In this document: in pieces, positions 11,476 through 22,954 of the stretch
Layout: every line of letters begins with the position of its first letter
How positions within the stretch are numbered: the stretch's first letter is position 1
Assembly: GCA_001584585.1 (NCBI GenBank)
Contig: LSYV01000003.1
Coordinates: forward strand, 1,686,188 to 1,745,089
Direction: 5' to 3'
DNA from: Gonium pectorale
Lineage: Eukaryota; Chlorophyta; Chlorophyceae; Chlamydomonadales; Volvocaceae
DNA: 58,902 bases
Notes under the pieces: model-generated
What the model was told of the DNA's origin: nothing
Databases searched by the model: none
The model's input: only the letters and a program-made list of their open reading frames with translations
Made by a program: the position numbers and the translations under genes

Positions 11476-12075
11476 TGCAGCCAGGGTCTCATGCCACTAC
11501 ACCCGCCATGCCTTGTACTAATCAGCCCTACTGGTAACGTCGCGCCTTCGGGTGTATATGTCCGTCTGATGTCCGTTGAGGTGACACCCTCCTCGTCTGC
11601 AGGTTTCTGTTCCTCGCACCATGGGCCGACCACGCATAATTGGGCGGCTCAGGCCACCGGAGTAAAACCATCCTTCTCAGCCAACACCATCGCTAAACAA
11701 CTAATCATACAAATGTACAGCATCACACCGAAGGGCCGCAACTCCTCGCCCGTACTGGAGGGGATCGATAAGATGCGGGTATGACCAGCAAGCATGCACT
11801 CCCGCAGTTGCCGCCCAGAGGTTGCACGCCCGAGGCTTGCCACCCGTCATGCATTATTACATGGGAGAGTTGGCTAATGGGCGTGCCTGCCTGGGGCGTG
11901 GGCTGCACGGGTGGCACCCACGCATAGCCTGCAAGGTATCGCACTGCTGTGGAGTAATGCACTTGTACCCGAATCCACAACGGACAGCCATGGCACGCAC
12001 GACAGACACCGTCCCGTCCGACTGCATTACGATCCGCGGCCAGCTTCTTGGGCGATGCCAGGGGCGTGACACTAA

Positions 12076-14591
12076 TCAGTCCTTGGTGGGGTCGTTGACC
12101 GCCCCGATGAAGGCCGGCAGCCCCGTGGGGTTGTGTCGGATGATGAAGGCGAAGGGCCGGTCGAACACCAGCTCGGCGGGCGGGAGGGGTACGCACAGGC
12201 ACATGATGACGGCGGTAGCGGCGGCCGCCACCGTGCCCTCCTCGTCCACCTCCACCACGGCCTGAGCAGGAAGGCGCGGTATCGCATGCATCGGGCGAGT
12301 CGGATGCTGTGGCTGCTGCCCCACAAGCCTGATCAGAGTGCGCTGAAGCAGGATCAGTCAGCGGACCGCGGTCGCTTAAGCATTCCACACTGGAACACAT
12401 CATGGTCCTGGCGACCAAGGCGGTCGCCGCATTCATGGAACACGATGCGCCAGGTGCCTGCCAGTGACGTCTAGGGATGAGTGGGTGACCCACGGTTCAA
12501 TTGAAGCCCAAAACCTAAACAGTACAGTCGTGCGGAGCGCGTTCCACAGATGCGCGTGCCATGACAATCATGCATCACGCATGCTGTACACCACCTTCCG
12601 TACCTTGTGCACAATGTCGCTGACGAAGAGGCCGGGGTCCGCCATGCGGCTGAAGTCGGCCACTCCCGGGGTGAAGGCGGCCCGCACGCCCAGGGACTTG
12701 AGCACGGGCCCGAGGGTGAGCGACGTGGACGCCTTGAAGCGCGGCAGCTTCACCAGTAGCGCGCCCATGGGAGCCAGCTCCTGCGGGTGACGTTAGGCGG
12801 GCCGTACGGTCCGGTGAGGAAGGGCTTCCCACTTCTCAGTTGCGTGCCACAGCTTAGTGAGCCCATTGCGATGAGCGAAGCACGCAGGCAACGTAGTGTA
12901 CATGCGCACGCTGGCGATTGCAGGATGAAAGATTTGGCAGGGCAACGTGGGCAGTTGGTTCGGTGGCCAATTTTACGAGTGTGGAGAAAGGGCGCGACTT
13001 GCAACTCCTGTCCGGCAGGATGCAGCGCAGAAGGAAGCCAACGCGCACAGGGACCCAGGACGTCGTCGCTCACCTGCGGCACCTCCGCCCAGTCCCGCAG
13101 CGCCTGCGCCACCGTCACGCCCGGGGCCGGCAGCAACGCCACCGCGCTGAAGGCCCCGCCTTGGTACGGCAGCACGACGGCATCGTACAGGCCTTCCTTG
13201 CGGGCACCGTGTATGTTATCACGCGCCGCAAACTCGTGCTGCATCATGTCGACTTGCTTGGCGGCGCCACTGGCGGTGGTGAAGGTAGCCGGCTGTGTGA
13301 GGCTGTATGAAATATGCAGCGAGGCAGGGAGGTATGCATGGCGATCCAACTCAACAATGGAGAGAACCAGGAATGTCGCCAACAACAAGCAGAATAAAGC
13401 ATCGTCCTTCATAGCGCACACGGTGCAGGGAGGGTGGCGCACCAGACCCAGCCATCTAGGGGGCGAAGCGAAAGGAAGGATCCAACCTGAGCAGACAGGG
13501 ACCTACTCTTTCTTAAAAGCATGCTCCCACAGCCCCTTGAAGTAGATGGCGTTGGCAAGGATGGACTTGAAGCTGAAGCGTGGGAGCGGTAGAGGGATGA
13601 AGTGCCGGTCAGAGCCAAGGAAAGCGTACATGCGGGTCCTTGTACACCCGCCGCCTGCGCACGACCAGGCAAAGTGCCGTCATCATCCTGTAGCGCCAAC
13701 TCTGTACACCCCCCGCGCACACCGCGCTGCTCCTCATCAAGCACTGCACGCCCGCCCTGCCGGCTGCACCCACTTGTCGCCCTGCACGAGGGTCTTGATC
13801 ATCCCGCGGGTGACATCCGCGACCCAGTCGTTGACGTCCTGCGCGCCGTGGACCGCCTCACGGGCGGTTGCCTGCCGGGAGGAGGGAGCACGGGCCACGG
13901 GGTAGATGTTGTGTCGCTTGGCACACCGCATTGGGTGCATTGGGTGCATGCAGCAGAACAGCCTCTCCACCTACCGCTACACAGGCAAACACCCAAGTAT
14001 CTTCGCCCCAGCCACGCCTTTAGCCCGTCATTCCCGTACCTGGAACAGTGTCTGCATCTGCTCCACGTACGCCGCCTTGAGCTGCACACCGGCCGCAGTC
14101 CAAACGCTGTTTGCCAGAATCATATCAGAGCCGCGGCCGCCGCCGACCCCAGCATCGCTTTCGGACCTGCTCACAGCCTGGCCGTTCAACAGGGCCATGG
14201 CCCGGCGCAGCTCCGCGTTCAGTTCATGCTCCGTCAACGGTTGGCCGTGGCTGCCGGAGGTGGCGATGGTGCTCAGCAGCTCGGAATGGGTCGGCGTTCC
14301 GGCGCCTGTCGCACATCCCACAGGAGAGCATTAGGGAAACTATGGTAATGGCAGACAATATGAGGTTCGTATACAATAATACGCCGTCCCTTCTGGGTAT
14401 CTGCTAAGGCCAACGCAGCGGTACATACCGGCACCGTTCAAAGCGAGTGAGATGGCGTAGGTCACACTGAGCGGCGACAAGAAGCATCCTTTGGGGACCG
14501 ATGCTAGGGGGAGCGTCGACAGGAAGAGCTTGTAGCCTGCGTGTGCGACTGCCGCTGCGGTGCTGTGCTGGGAAGGTGGTGTGTCGGCCAT
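12076..14591 (-). CDS. Serpin A (inhibitory-type serine protease inhibitor)
   Basis: Serpin, predicted to trap proteases by the suicide-substrate mechanism. Exons: 14591-14429, 14305-14040, 13871-13774, 13572-13507, 13302-13074, 12780-12604, 12261-12076; 394 residues, normal for the fold. Fold landmarks: FLSPLSVTYAISLALNGAG (helix B), MILANSVWT, ILANAIYFKGLW (strand 3A), FTTASGAAKQVDMM, YDAVVLPYQGGAFSAVALLP, and the C-terminal FDRPFAFIIRHNPTGLPAFIG. The hinge EEGTVAAAAT (about 340-349) has Gly at P15, Thr at P14 and small residues at P12-P9, as in inhibitory serpins. By the 17-residue rule P1 is Cys356 (CLC/VP). No signal peptide is apparent, so it is probably intracellular. The start is placed by alignment with serpin B; an upstream in-frame Met at 14762 is less likely. 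Divergent to serpin B. Confidence 0.93.
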
Positions 14592-15175
14592 GGATGCAGC
14601 GCGCGCAACGCAGGAGCTCGCCACCCGAGTTACTGTGGGCTGCGCAGTCCCTGGAGGTCTGGGCCTCGCCCCCGATGGTCGCGGCCGTCGCGGGCAAGTA
14701 CAAATGTGTCGCAGGGAGTAAGGCGCTTGGGTATTCAGCGACGCATACTCACTCCGAATCACCGCCAGCGTTTATCGAACCCAAATTGCTAGAAATTGAG
14801 TCTGAACGAAGCGAGGCGCGTGCTTTCCGCAGTGCGAGACGCAGCCGCGGCCGAGCAGCTTCTGGTCCTGGAGCGCTACGCGCCCCCGTGAAGTAGAGTA
14901 ATGAAGAGGTACAGAAGCGAGCCGACAATGACAATTGTAAAGCGTCTAGATCGGCGACGCTCTTGCGCGTTGAGCTGCTGGCTAGAAATTAGGCCCCAGC
15001 GGTTTGTCCGAGCAGCTTCCGTCAACCGCTCTTTTCGGGCCCGTGATCTCACACCTCGGACATAAGCTTTATACCGCTCCAGGACGGATCGATCACAGCA
15101 AGATTAACTGGTACCGCACGGTCTCGGAGGCAGCGACGCAAAGCCTTTAACGCTTAGCTCGGTACCTCGCTAAAG
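14592..15175. promoter_or_regulatory. Divergent upstream region of serpins A and B
   Basis: A 584-base stretch between two start codons facing away from each other, so it must carry both promoters. The only TATA-like sequence on the plus strand is tttata near 15068, about 100 bases before the serpin B ATG. No strong palindrome or tandem motif was seen. Confidence 0.5.
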
Positions 15176-17708
15176 ATGGCAGAGTGCTCAGCGACTCCTA
15201 GCCCCGTAGCAACCGCTATTGCGAGCGCGGGGTACAGCCTCTTCCTCACGGCGCTCCCGCTCTCGGGCGACGACCCGCAAGGCTGCTTCCTGTCCCCACT
15301 CAGCATCCTGTACGCCCTGTCACTTGCCCTGAATGGCGCGGGTGAGTATTTCAGAGCCAGTTGCAGCATGTGCAAGGCGCATGCGGCGGGTATCACACTC
15401 CCTGTATCGCCCCTGGATACCTGCCATGAAGGCCACCCTATCACTCCAGCGCGCGTATCTGTACATGCAACATCTCTCACCCATACACCGGCACACCGCA
15501 ACAGGCCCTGGCTCCTCCACTCACACGGAGTTGCTCCGCGTCGTTGGGGGCCCATCCACGGGCCAGCAGCAGCAGGAGGCGGAGCTCAACTCGGAGCTGG
15601 GCCGAGCCATGGCGCTCCTGAACCAGCAGTGCTCCACCTCGGCTGTCGACGGGCCCAGCTCCGAGCTCATCCTGGCAAATAGTCTCTGGACGGCGCCCGG
15701 TGCCCAGCTCAAGGCGGCGTACGTGGAGCAGATGCGGACGCTGTTCACGGTGTGCGGCCGGGGCGGGGGCCGGGGGGCGGGGGGCTGGCCCAGAGGCATG
15801 TGGGGGTGACATGCGGGGGTGACTAGAACCGGGCTGCACTTTGCAATGGTGATTGGCGCTTGCGTTGGGCTGTCGTTTTGAACATGGTGGTTGCTCCTGC
15901 CAATGCTGGCTTTCACCCAACCGACTTTCGATGCCTGCGGGGCAGTGCTCAAGAGCATGTTGCGTGTACCACCTTACTGTGTGTGTAGGCGACGGCCAGC
16001 GTGGCTTCAAATGGCGCCAGGGACATCAACTCCTGGGTGGCGGACGTCACACGGGGCATGATACAGGACCTGGTGCAGAGCGACGAGTGAGTCGCCCACG
16101 GTCCGCAAGAGGGGGCGGGGGCATCTATGCAGAGATTCCTGGCACCTGGGGAATACGAGGTTACACTGGAGCACTGGAAAGGACACGCGCCCGGCACCGG
16201 CCCTAGCCTGCATGGTCGGCATAGGTGGCGCCTGAGTGGCGGTATCGGATCTACACGTACGGGCTATGACGCGTGGCGCAGCTCAGCCGCTGTCATCGTG
16301 CCGACCATGGCCGCGTCCGCTTCACTGCGGGCCTCCCCCACCACCCGTTTGTTTGTGTATTCCAAACTCCACCCCACGCAACCGTGCAACCTGTGGGAAC
16401 CCCATCCCGCGCGCAGCTTTGAGGTCGTCCTCGCCAATGCCATCTACTTCAAGGGCCTGTGGGAGGAGGCCTTCAAGAAGACGTGAGTGCGGGAGAAGGG
16501 CCCAGGGTCTGAAGCCGTTGGCGAGAGCCTTGAGCCTTCTGGTGGCTCCTTACGTTATGGTCACGAACCATGGCGATCCATCCTCACTTCCGCCTCGTAA
16601 GTCGCTTCCCGCAGCTTAGTTCCTTTGCCGTAATCGAGCCGTGTGCTGCCCCCACCCGCCGTCCGTTTGCGCCTGTATCTCAGCCTTACACAACCGGGCG
16701 ACTTCACGACCGCGAGCGGGGCCATCAAGCAAGTTGACATGATGAAGCACGAGTTCAAGTCGGCGGTCGGCATCCGGAGGCGCGGCACGTACGACGCGGT
16801 CGTGCTGCCGTACAAGGGCGGGGCCTTCAGCGCGGTGGCGTTGCTGCCCGTCCCAGGCGTGACGGTGGCGGAGGCGCTGCGGGACTGGGCGGAGGCTCCG
16901 CAGGTGAGCCTGGACCTGCCGGCAGGGCTGTGGCTATGATGCTGCACGCGCTTGCTGTCTTCGCTAGCTGACAAGATGGGCCACCCCCGTAAACTCGCTC
17001 CCTGGTGTTCCCCCCGCCGCCTTGGCCGCAGGATTATGCCCCGCTGGGCAAGCTCTGGGTCAAACTGCCCAAGTTCAAAGTGACGTCCCAGCTGTCGCTC
17101 AAGCCGGTGCTCAAGTCGCTGGGGGTGCAGGCGGCTTTCAGCCCCGGTGCTGATTTCAGCCGCATGGCCGAACGCGGGCTGTTCGTCTCGGACGCAGTGC
17201 ACAAGGTACGGTGGGGGCACCCGCGCATCCGCCGTCCGCGGCCGATCTGCGGGTTCGGCCGCCCGCCCAGATGCAGCGCGATGTCCCGAGCCCCAGTCCG
17301 CACCTGCACGTCCTCCCAGCATCTCCCATAGCAGCAGTGCTTTGCTTCCATCTTGGCATTGCGTGTGCACCCACGGGAGGCTACGCAGGCGCTCTGCTGC
17401 ACGCTCGTATTCCCCTTCAGGCTGGGCTGGCGACTAGCCAAACATGTCGGCTTCAACCCAGCTGGCCTTGTGCCGCAACGCCTTGCGCTCAGTGCCCCGC
17501 CCTCCTGCCCTCCGCTAAGGCCGTGGTGGAGGTGGACGAGGAGGGCACCGTGGCGGCCGCCGCCACTAGAATTATGCTGACGCGGAGCGCCATGCCCGAG
17601 CCCCCCCGTGAGCTAGTGTTCGATCGGCCCTTCGCCTTCATCATTCGCCACAACCCCACGGCCCTGCCGGCCTTTATCGGGGCGGTCAACGACCCCAGCC
17701 CCGCCTAG
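15176..17708 (+). CDS. Serpin B (inhibitory-type serine protease inhibitor)
   Basis: Paralogue of serpins A and C. Exons: 15176-15341, 15505-15749, 15989-16086, 16417-16482, 16684-16903, 17032-17205, 17520-17708; 385 residues. All six introns fall at the same positions and phases as in serpin A. Landmarks: CFLSPLSILYALSLALNGAG, LILANSLWTAPGAQLKAAYV, VVLANAIYFKGLWEEAF, FTTASGAIKQVDMMKHEF and FDRPFAFIIRHNPTALPAF. The hinge EEGTVAAAAT (330-339) is inhibitory in type. The reactive loop then reads RIMLTRSAMPEPPRE, different from both neighbours. By the 17-residue rule P1 is Ser346, but Arg345 next to it would suit a trypsin-like target if the loop is one residue shorter. The ATG at 15176 is the first in frame and gives a compact N-terminus. 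Confidence 0.94.
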
Positions 17709-19001
17709 GCCAGGGCCGGATGGGGATGGCCAATCGGCCGAGCGTGCATTCCGGAGACATAAGGGAGTGGGTCCACGGGAGAAGTTCCCGTTATGGGAGT
17801 GCCGATTTGCGATTGAAGGTTTGCCTGCTGTGCAGGGACTTTGCATTGGCGGTTGCATTGTTTGCATGGGGCGGTTGTGTGGTGCATGCGCTGTGTGCAT
17901 GTTGTCGGACGCCGTCAATCACGCCGTGAATTAGCAATGGCTTGGTTTAAATGATCGCATAGGTAGTCGCAGGCGCGGGCTCGCACGTGCGTGCATGCAC
18001 TTGCGTAACAGGTGAGGTTCGCAAGCACGAACGGTCACACAAATGCAGAAATTGGCTTCGGTGCCTTGCTGGGCTGAGCGTGCGTGGCAGTGTGTGGAGG
18101 CTGTACGGGTAGCAGGTTGAGTCGGAGAGAGAACGATTGTTGAGTTGTATCATGGCTGACTTAAAGCGTGGCGAGGCCCTTGGCCTCCGGAAAGAATGAG
18201 TACCAGTCGAGTCCACTTGTGATGACCAAAATCACCCGCGTGCACAGCACGTTGTACGGCAGGATGGCTGTTACATTCGTCCATTGCGGTGCCAACTCTT
18301 ATCGAATAGATGCTCTAGGGCATTACGGGATCTGTGTCGACGCGTACGCCGTAGACGAGAGCCTGAGGCGGAAAGCCCTTCGTAATGCGCCACACCCTAC
18401 TGTTGTGGGTCCGTGCCTGCCGGGCCGCATCACCAAAAAGCCTATGCCCGAATCCCCCGTGTGCGCCGACATGCCTTGTTACCGGCTCACCTGGACGTGC
18501 ACAAGAGGGATGGGTGGCGGCGGTATATGACCGTAGAGGTGGCATTTCTCGGTTACTGCCACAACCGTCACCGTGTGCCTGTGCATCTCCGTCCCCCGCG
18601 GCCGGCGGGCAAGCGCCCAACCGTTGTCAGTCCGGGGCTACCCCACCCTGCCATGTGGTTCCCAGCAACAGAAATGCCCCCAGGATGCTAACGTGCAGCT
18701 CACATCGCATGCGGTCCTTGTGCTGTGGGAGCTGCGCCTGCAGCGGAGGTGGGGCAAAGCCGAAAGGCGACAGCGACCCATGGGTCACCGCGCTCACCTT
18801 TCAAGAGACACAATGCTACCCATACGTCCAAAGGAGCGAATTACACAAACAGCGTACTCGCGAACGCTCGCCTTGCTTTTGGCCGGCTTTCCCCCTAGGT
18901 TCACGAACGACTTCATGCACAGCAGCCAGGCGACGAACCGAAGACGCCCAGCGAGCCGCACATGCTTGCCAAGAATTTATTACCCCTTCGTCTGAATCAC
19001 C
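17709..19001. other. Intergenic between serpins B and C
   Basis: About 1.29 kb holding the serpin B 3' UTR and the serpin C promoter. Several frames of 90-200 codons exist on both strands, but they overlap each other, are Pro/Arg/His-biased as expected of GC-rich noncoding DNA, and match no family I know. Confidence 0.5.
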
Positions 19002-22000
19002 ATGAACACGTCCATGTCTGTGTGTAGTGCAGCAGCAGTATCCGGTCCTGTGATGGCTGGGCTCGCGAGCGCCGGATACAGCCTCTTCCTCGCGACGCTT
19101 CCACTCGTCACCACGCCATCTGGCTACTTCCTGTCCCCGCTCAGCATCCAGTACGCGCTGGCCCTGGCCGCGAACGGCGCCGGTGGGTGCGGTCTGGTGG
19201 AGAGGACCCTTCCGCGACCCCACGCCGCGCACCGCTCCCTGCAGCATGTGAGGCACCTCCCTGCCGCTCCCGGCCGCCTCCGGAACCCATTTACCCGCGG
19301 CAGTGGCCAGTGGGCGACCTTGTCGAGAGACACTGCGAAGTACTGCTCCTTTTAGTTGTTGACGTGCTCAAGCCGATAGTTCCCGCCCCCCCTGGCCCCA
19401 CGATGCCAGGCCCAAACTCAACTACGCAGACTGAGCTGCTCCGGGTAATGTCGGTAAAGGGTGCCGGCAGCCCGCTGACCGAGGCGCAAGTCAACGCCGC
19501 TCTCGCCCGCGCCAGCGCCCTGCTCACCAGCCAATGCCCGGGCGCGGATGGCGGCAGCGCCGCCGGCAGCACCAATCGCTCGGAGCTGATCCTGGCCAAC
19601 AGCATTTGGACGGCGCCCGGAACGCAGCTGAGGCCTGGCTACACAAGCCAGATGCAGGAGCTGTTCCAGGTGGGAGGTGCGGGCGCAGGTCGAGGCACTG
19701 GGCACGGCGCCAGGGTTGGTGACCGGGGCAAGGCGTGCGTCCCTTCACAGTGACCGCATCCCTCTTACACACGCGGATGGCCGGGAACCCGCGCTCCCGT
19801 ATGTAGCTATTGCCGTATGCTCGGGGAAATGCGACGCAGACTTGCAGTGATGCATCTGTCGTAACCCAGTGGTCTTCGTAAGAATGCCGGGGTCTACCCG
19901 GTTGCGCGTTGCGGGGTCTTCCGGGACCACCCTGCGCCTAACAATACTTCGGCATATCACGTACGCTGTCCTGCACTGTACGTCAGCACAGGTCGGATTT
20001 GCCAATGCGTATGGTTCATAGCACGCAAGGCCCGGTTGCGGCCGGTTCTGTCCGCGGACGGTTCGCGCAGTCTTGACTGTCGCGTGCACGCAGCTGGCAT
20101 GCAAGTGGTCCCCAGGGCCCCCCCACGTGCTCGCGCAGGCGACCGCGCGCGTGGCCGCGAACGGCGCCGGGGACGTCAACGCATGGGTGTCCAGCGTCAC
20201 ACACGGCATCATCGACAACCTGCTACAGGGCGAAGTGTGAGGGGCGCGGGGGCGAGAGGTTGCGTGGAGGATACGGCGGCAACCCTCGTCGGGCAAGACA
20301 CATACACACACATACATACATCGCAGCACGTCTGACAAGGGGTAAACGTGTTGCAGCATCCAAAGCACCGACCCCACTACCACCCTTACCGTTGATATGA
20401 GGCAGGACACCTGGTACGACCTGAGATCTGCTATTGATGACGCCGCCACGACACGCGCTGCCTGCCGTGCTGTCCACTCCTCGTGCAGCTTCAACACGGT
20501 CCTCGCCAACGCCCTTTACTTTAAGGGGGTGTGGCGTTACGCGTTCCGAAAGACGTGAGTATGGCAAGGAATGCAGTTCTGAGAGAGGGATCCACCTCTA
20601 CAGGCATGCATGGCATTCTTACTGTTGGGATTGTGTATGTTGGGGTGGGGGGCGGGAAGCAGGCTAGCCTGTGAATGCCACCGGCGCTCTGGCGGCCACA
20701 CCCGCGTTGGCGTCCATCAGTTCAAGCGATTCCGACCTCACGACGAGCCGGTTGCTCCCGTGCCACACGACAGTGAGGGATATCCATGGGTTTCGTGCGT
20801 CTGCACGTACACGTCATGTCCTGACACTAGACGGCAAGTTCCTGCTCTCTATTATTCCCAGTAGGCGCCATGAACTCGGACTCGCAGGTGATCCGCTCAC
20901 TTACCGCCCAAACGTGATGTATGTAGCCCCTTGTACCCATTGTACCCACTGGACCGACTCTACCCACTGTGCCCGACGGACCCAACGGACCCAACGGACC
21001 CAACGGACATACATGAATCCCTGGGATGCCCGCTGACTGACATACTGGCCCCTGCCTTCGTGCGTCTTCACCCGTCAGTCTCACGCAGACTGCCACCTTC
21101 ACCACCAGCAACGGCAGCGCCAAGGATGTTGACATGATGAAGCAGGAGTTCAAGGCTGGAAGCAGCGTACTGTGGGCTCGCAAGGCAGGCGTGTACGACG
21201 CCGTGGCGCTGCCGTACAGCGATGATAATTTCAGCGCGGTAGCTCTGCTGCCGGCGCAGGGAGTGGAGGTGACGACGGCGCTGCAAGACTGGGCGACGGG
21301 CTCACAGGCAAGAAGCCAAGCCGGCGGAGAAGGCGCAGCTCCATCCGAACGATGCGACAGTGCAGCGTCTGCTCGTCTTGACCAACAGACGAATCGGGGT
21401 GCAACTCCGGCTGCAACTCGAAAGGCCGGCGCGTGATTGTTGAGGAAGATGCGAACCCTCCGAGCTGCGCTAACGGACAGCTGGGGCATCGGCACCAGCC
21501 CAACACATACAACGCGTGCATGAGAGGCAGTGGTACTGCTTGAACCTACCGAACTGGGGGGAAAGGAAAAACAAAAAAAACGGGAAGGACGATAAGGGTT
21601 GTACCTTCCTCACGGCGAAGATGGGGTGGATGGGCGGGCTCCCTCTTTCTCTGCAGATTTCTCTTCTTTCCTACGCTCTGCCGGCTGTTTGCGGGGATCT
21701 GCGCGACCCGCACGCTCACTTCGCCCCTTGCCCGCATGGCCCATACGCAGGGCTTCGAGCCCATCCGGGGGCTCATCCTCAGGATGCCCCGGTTCAAGGT
21801 GACGTCCCGGCTGTCGCTGGTGCCCACACTGGCGGCGCTGGGGGTGCGGGCGGCCTTCAGCTCCGGGGCCGACTTCAGCCGCATGTCGACCGCGAGGCTG
21901 CAGATCAGCGAAGTGGTTCACCAGGTGGGTGGGTGGGCAAAGCACGCGGGGCTTGAACCCAGCCTTGGGTGTCTCGGGCGGGTTCCTTCAATTCCCGTCC

Positions 22001-22954
22001 TTGCTTCGTTTGCCATCCTTGTCCTCCTGTTGCGTGGTCTTAGCGTGTGTGTGTGTTACAAGTGCCCATACGAGCCGTTTGGCCCCTCGGCACAGCCCCG
22101 CTCACGCCCTCAACAGAGCATTCCTACGTTCATAGACAGAGAACAGAAAGGCGCCCACCTTGCGCGGATCAGACCTGCTCATGAAGCTAATCATCATGTC
22201 TCCCCCGTCAGCATCGTCCTCGAAACTCAGACCGCAAGCACTCCTCAACTCATCGTAGGCACAACATTCGAACACAACGTGCTTCTCATCCTCGACCTGG
22301 CCGCACTTGCACACACGACAGCAACGCGCCGCCCGTGCCCACGATTCATCTCCAAAGGCCAGGCACACGTCCTAAACCGCATCAGCGCATGCACGTGACC
22401 TAGCGGCAACTGCAAACGCTGGTACCGCACAGGGCAATGTTCTGCACCGGTCTTAGTGTGCCTTCTTCTCGTGTGCGTGCCGCCGGTGCGTTGGTTTGGG
22501 CTGCCGTAGTGCGCTGGGGTCAGGGCAGGGTTTCGGTGTTTGTTTTCACTGAAGAGCTGGTTGCCCCTCCCGTGGTCTTCGCCCTTCCTCACCTCTCCTA
22601 CCCGTAACATTCCCCACAATGAAAATACGGTGCCCCACGCAGCGCACCGGACGGTATCGCAGCAACATTGGGCCGTCATCTGTGTCCCTGGCGTCACTGG
22701 TTACTCACATCCACAATTCCCTCCCCTCCCTCGGTTGCGGGTGTCGTCCCTTACTGCAGGCGGTCGTTGATGTGGACGAGCAGGGCACGGTGGCGGCTGC
22801 CGCCACTGCGGTCGTGATGGTCATGTCCGTCGGAGTCCCACCTCCGCCCCCGCCCGAGCTGGTTTTCGACCGGCCCTTCGCCTTCATCATCCGACACAAC
22901 CCTACGGGCCTGCCCGTCTTCATCGGGGCGGTCAATGACCCCAGTACAACGTGA
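19002..22954 (+). CDS. Serpin C (inhibitory-type serine protease inhibitor)
   Basis: Third serpin of the cluster. Exons: 19002-19182, 19410-19669, 20139-20236, 20489-20554, 21079-21307, 21751-21924, 22760-22954; 400 residues, with intron positions shared with serpins A and B. Landmarks: GYFLSPLSIQYALALAANGA, LILANSIWTAPGTQL, VLANALYFKGVWRYAF, FTTSNGSAKDVDMMKQEF and FDRPFAFIIRHNPTGLPVFI. The hinge is EQGTVAAAAT (343-352), with Gln in place of the P16 Glu. The loop continues AVVMVMSVGVPPPPPPE; P1 by count is Ser359. This loop is two to three residues longer than in the paralogues and ends in a Pro run. Intron 5 uses CAG/GCAAGA, a GC donor where the paralogues have GT. Introns are longer than in serpin B, and intron 6 contains a retroelement remnant. 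A second Met at 19014 is an alternative start. Confidence 0.92.
20976..21008 (+). repeat. 9-bp tandem repeat in serpin C intron 4
   Basis: Unit ACGGACCCA repeated three times with a partial fourth copy. It lies in intronic DNA that also contains a looser tgtacccact-type repetition just upstream (from about 20930). Confidence 0.8.
22102..22434 (-). pseudogene. Retrotransposon RT C-terminal (zinc-binding) remnant in serpin C intron 6
   Basis: On the minus strand, opposite to serpin C. Reading downstream on the minus strand, a first piece YQRLQLPLGHVHALMRFRT shifts frame near 22369 into CLAFGDESWARAARCCRVCK, followed by CGQVEDEKHVVFECCAYDEL. The RFR-then-CxxC...HVVFEC pattern is that of the zinc-binding region after the reverse transcriptase of non-LTR elements common in green algae. 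The frameshift and the lack of an RT domain mark a dead fragment. Confidence 0.55.

Larger units (their letters stand above)
10434..12075. other. Intergenic: U2 A' promoter to serpin A 3' end, with repeats
   Basis: About 1.64 kb. It holds the two interleaved inverted-repeat pairs annotated at 10620-10808 and a possible LTR-like stretch beginning near 11217. The part nearest 12075 should be the serpin A 3' UTR. Open frames here are short and unrecognised. Confidence 0.5.
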
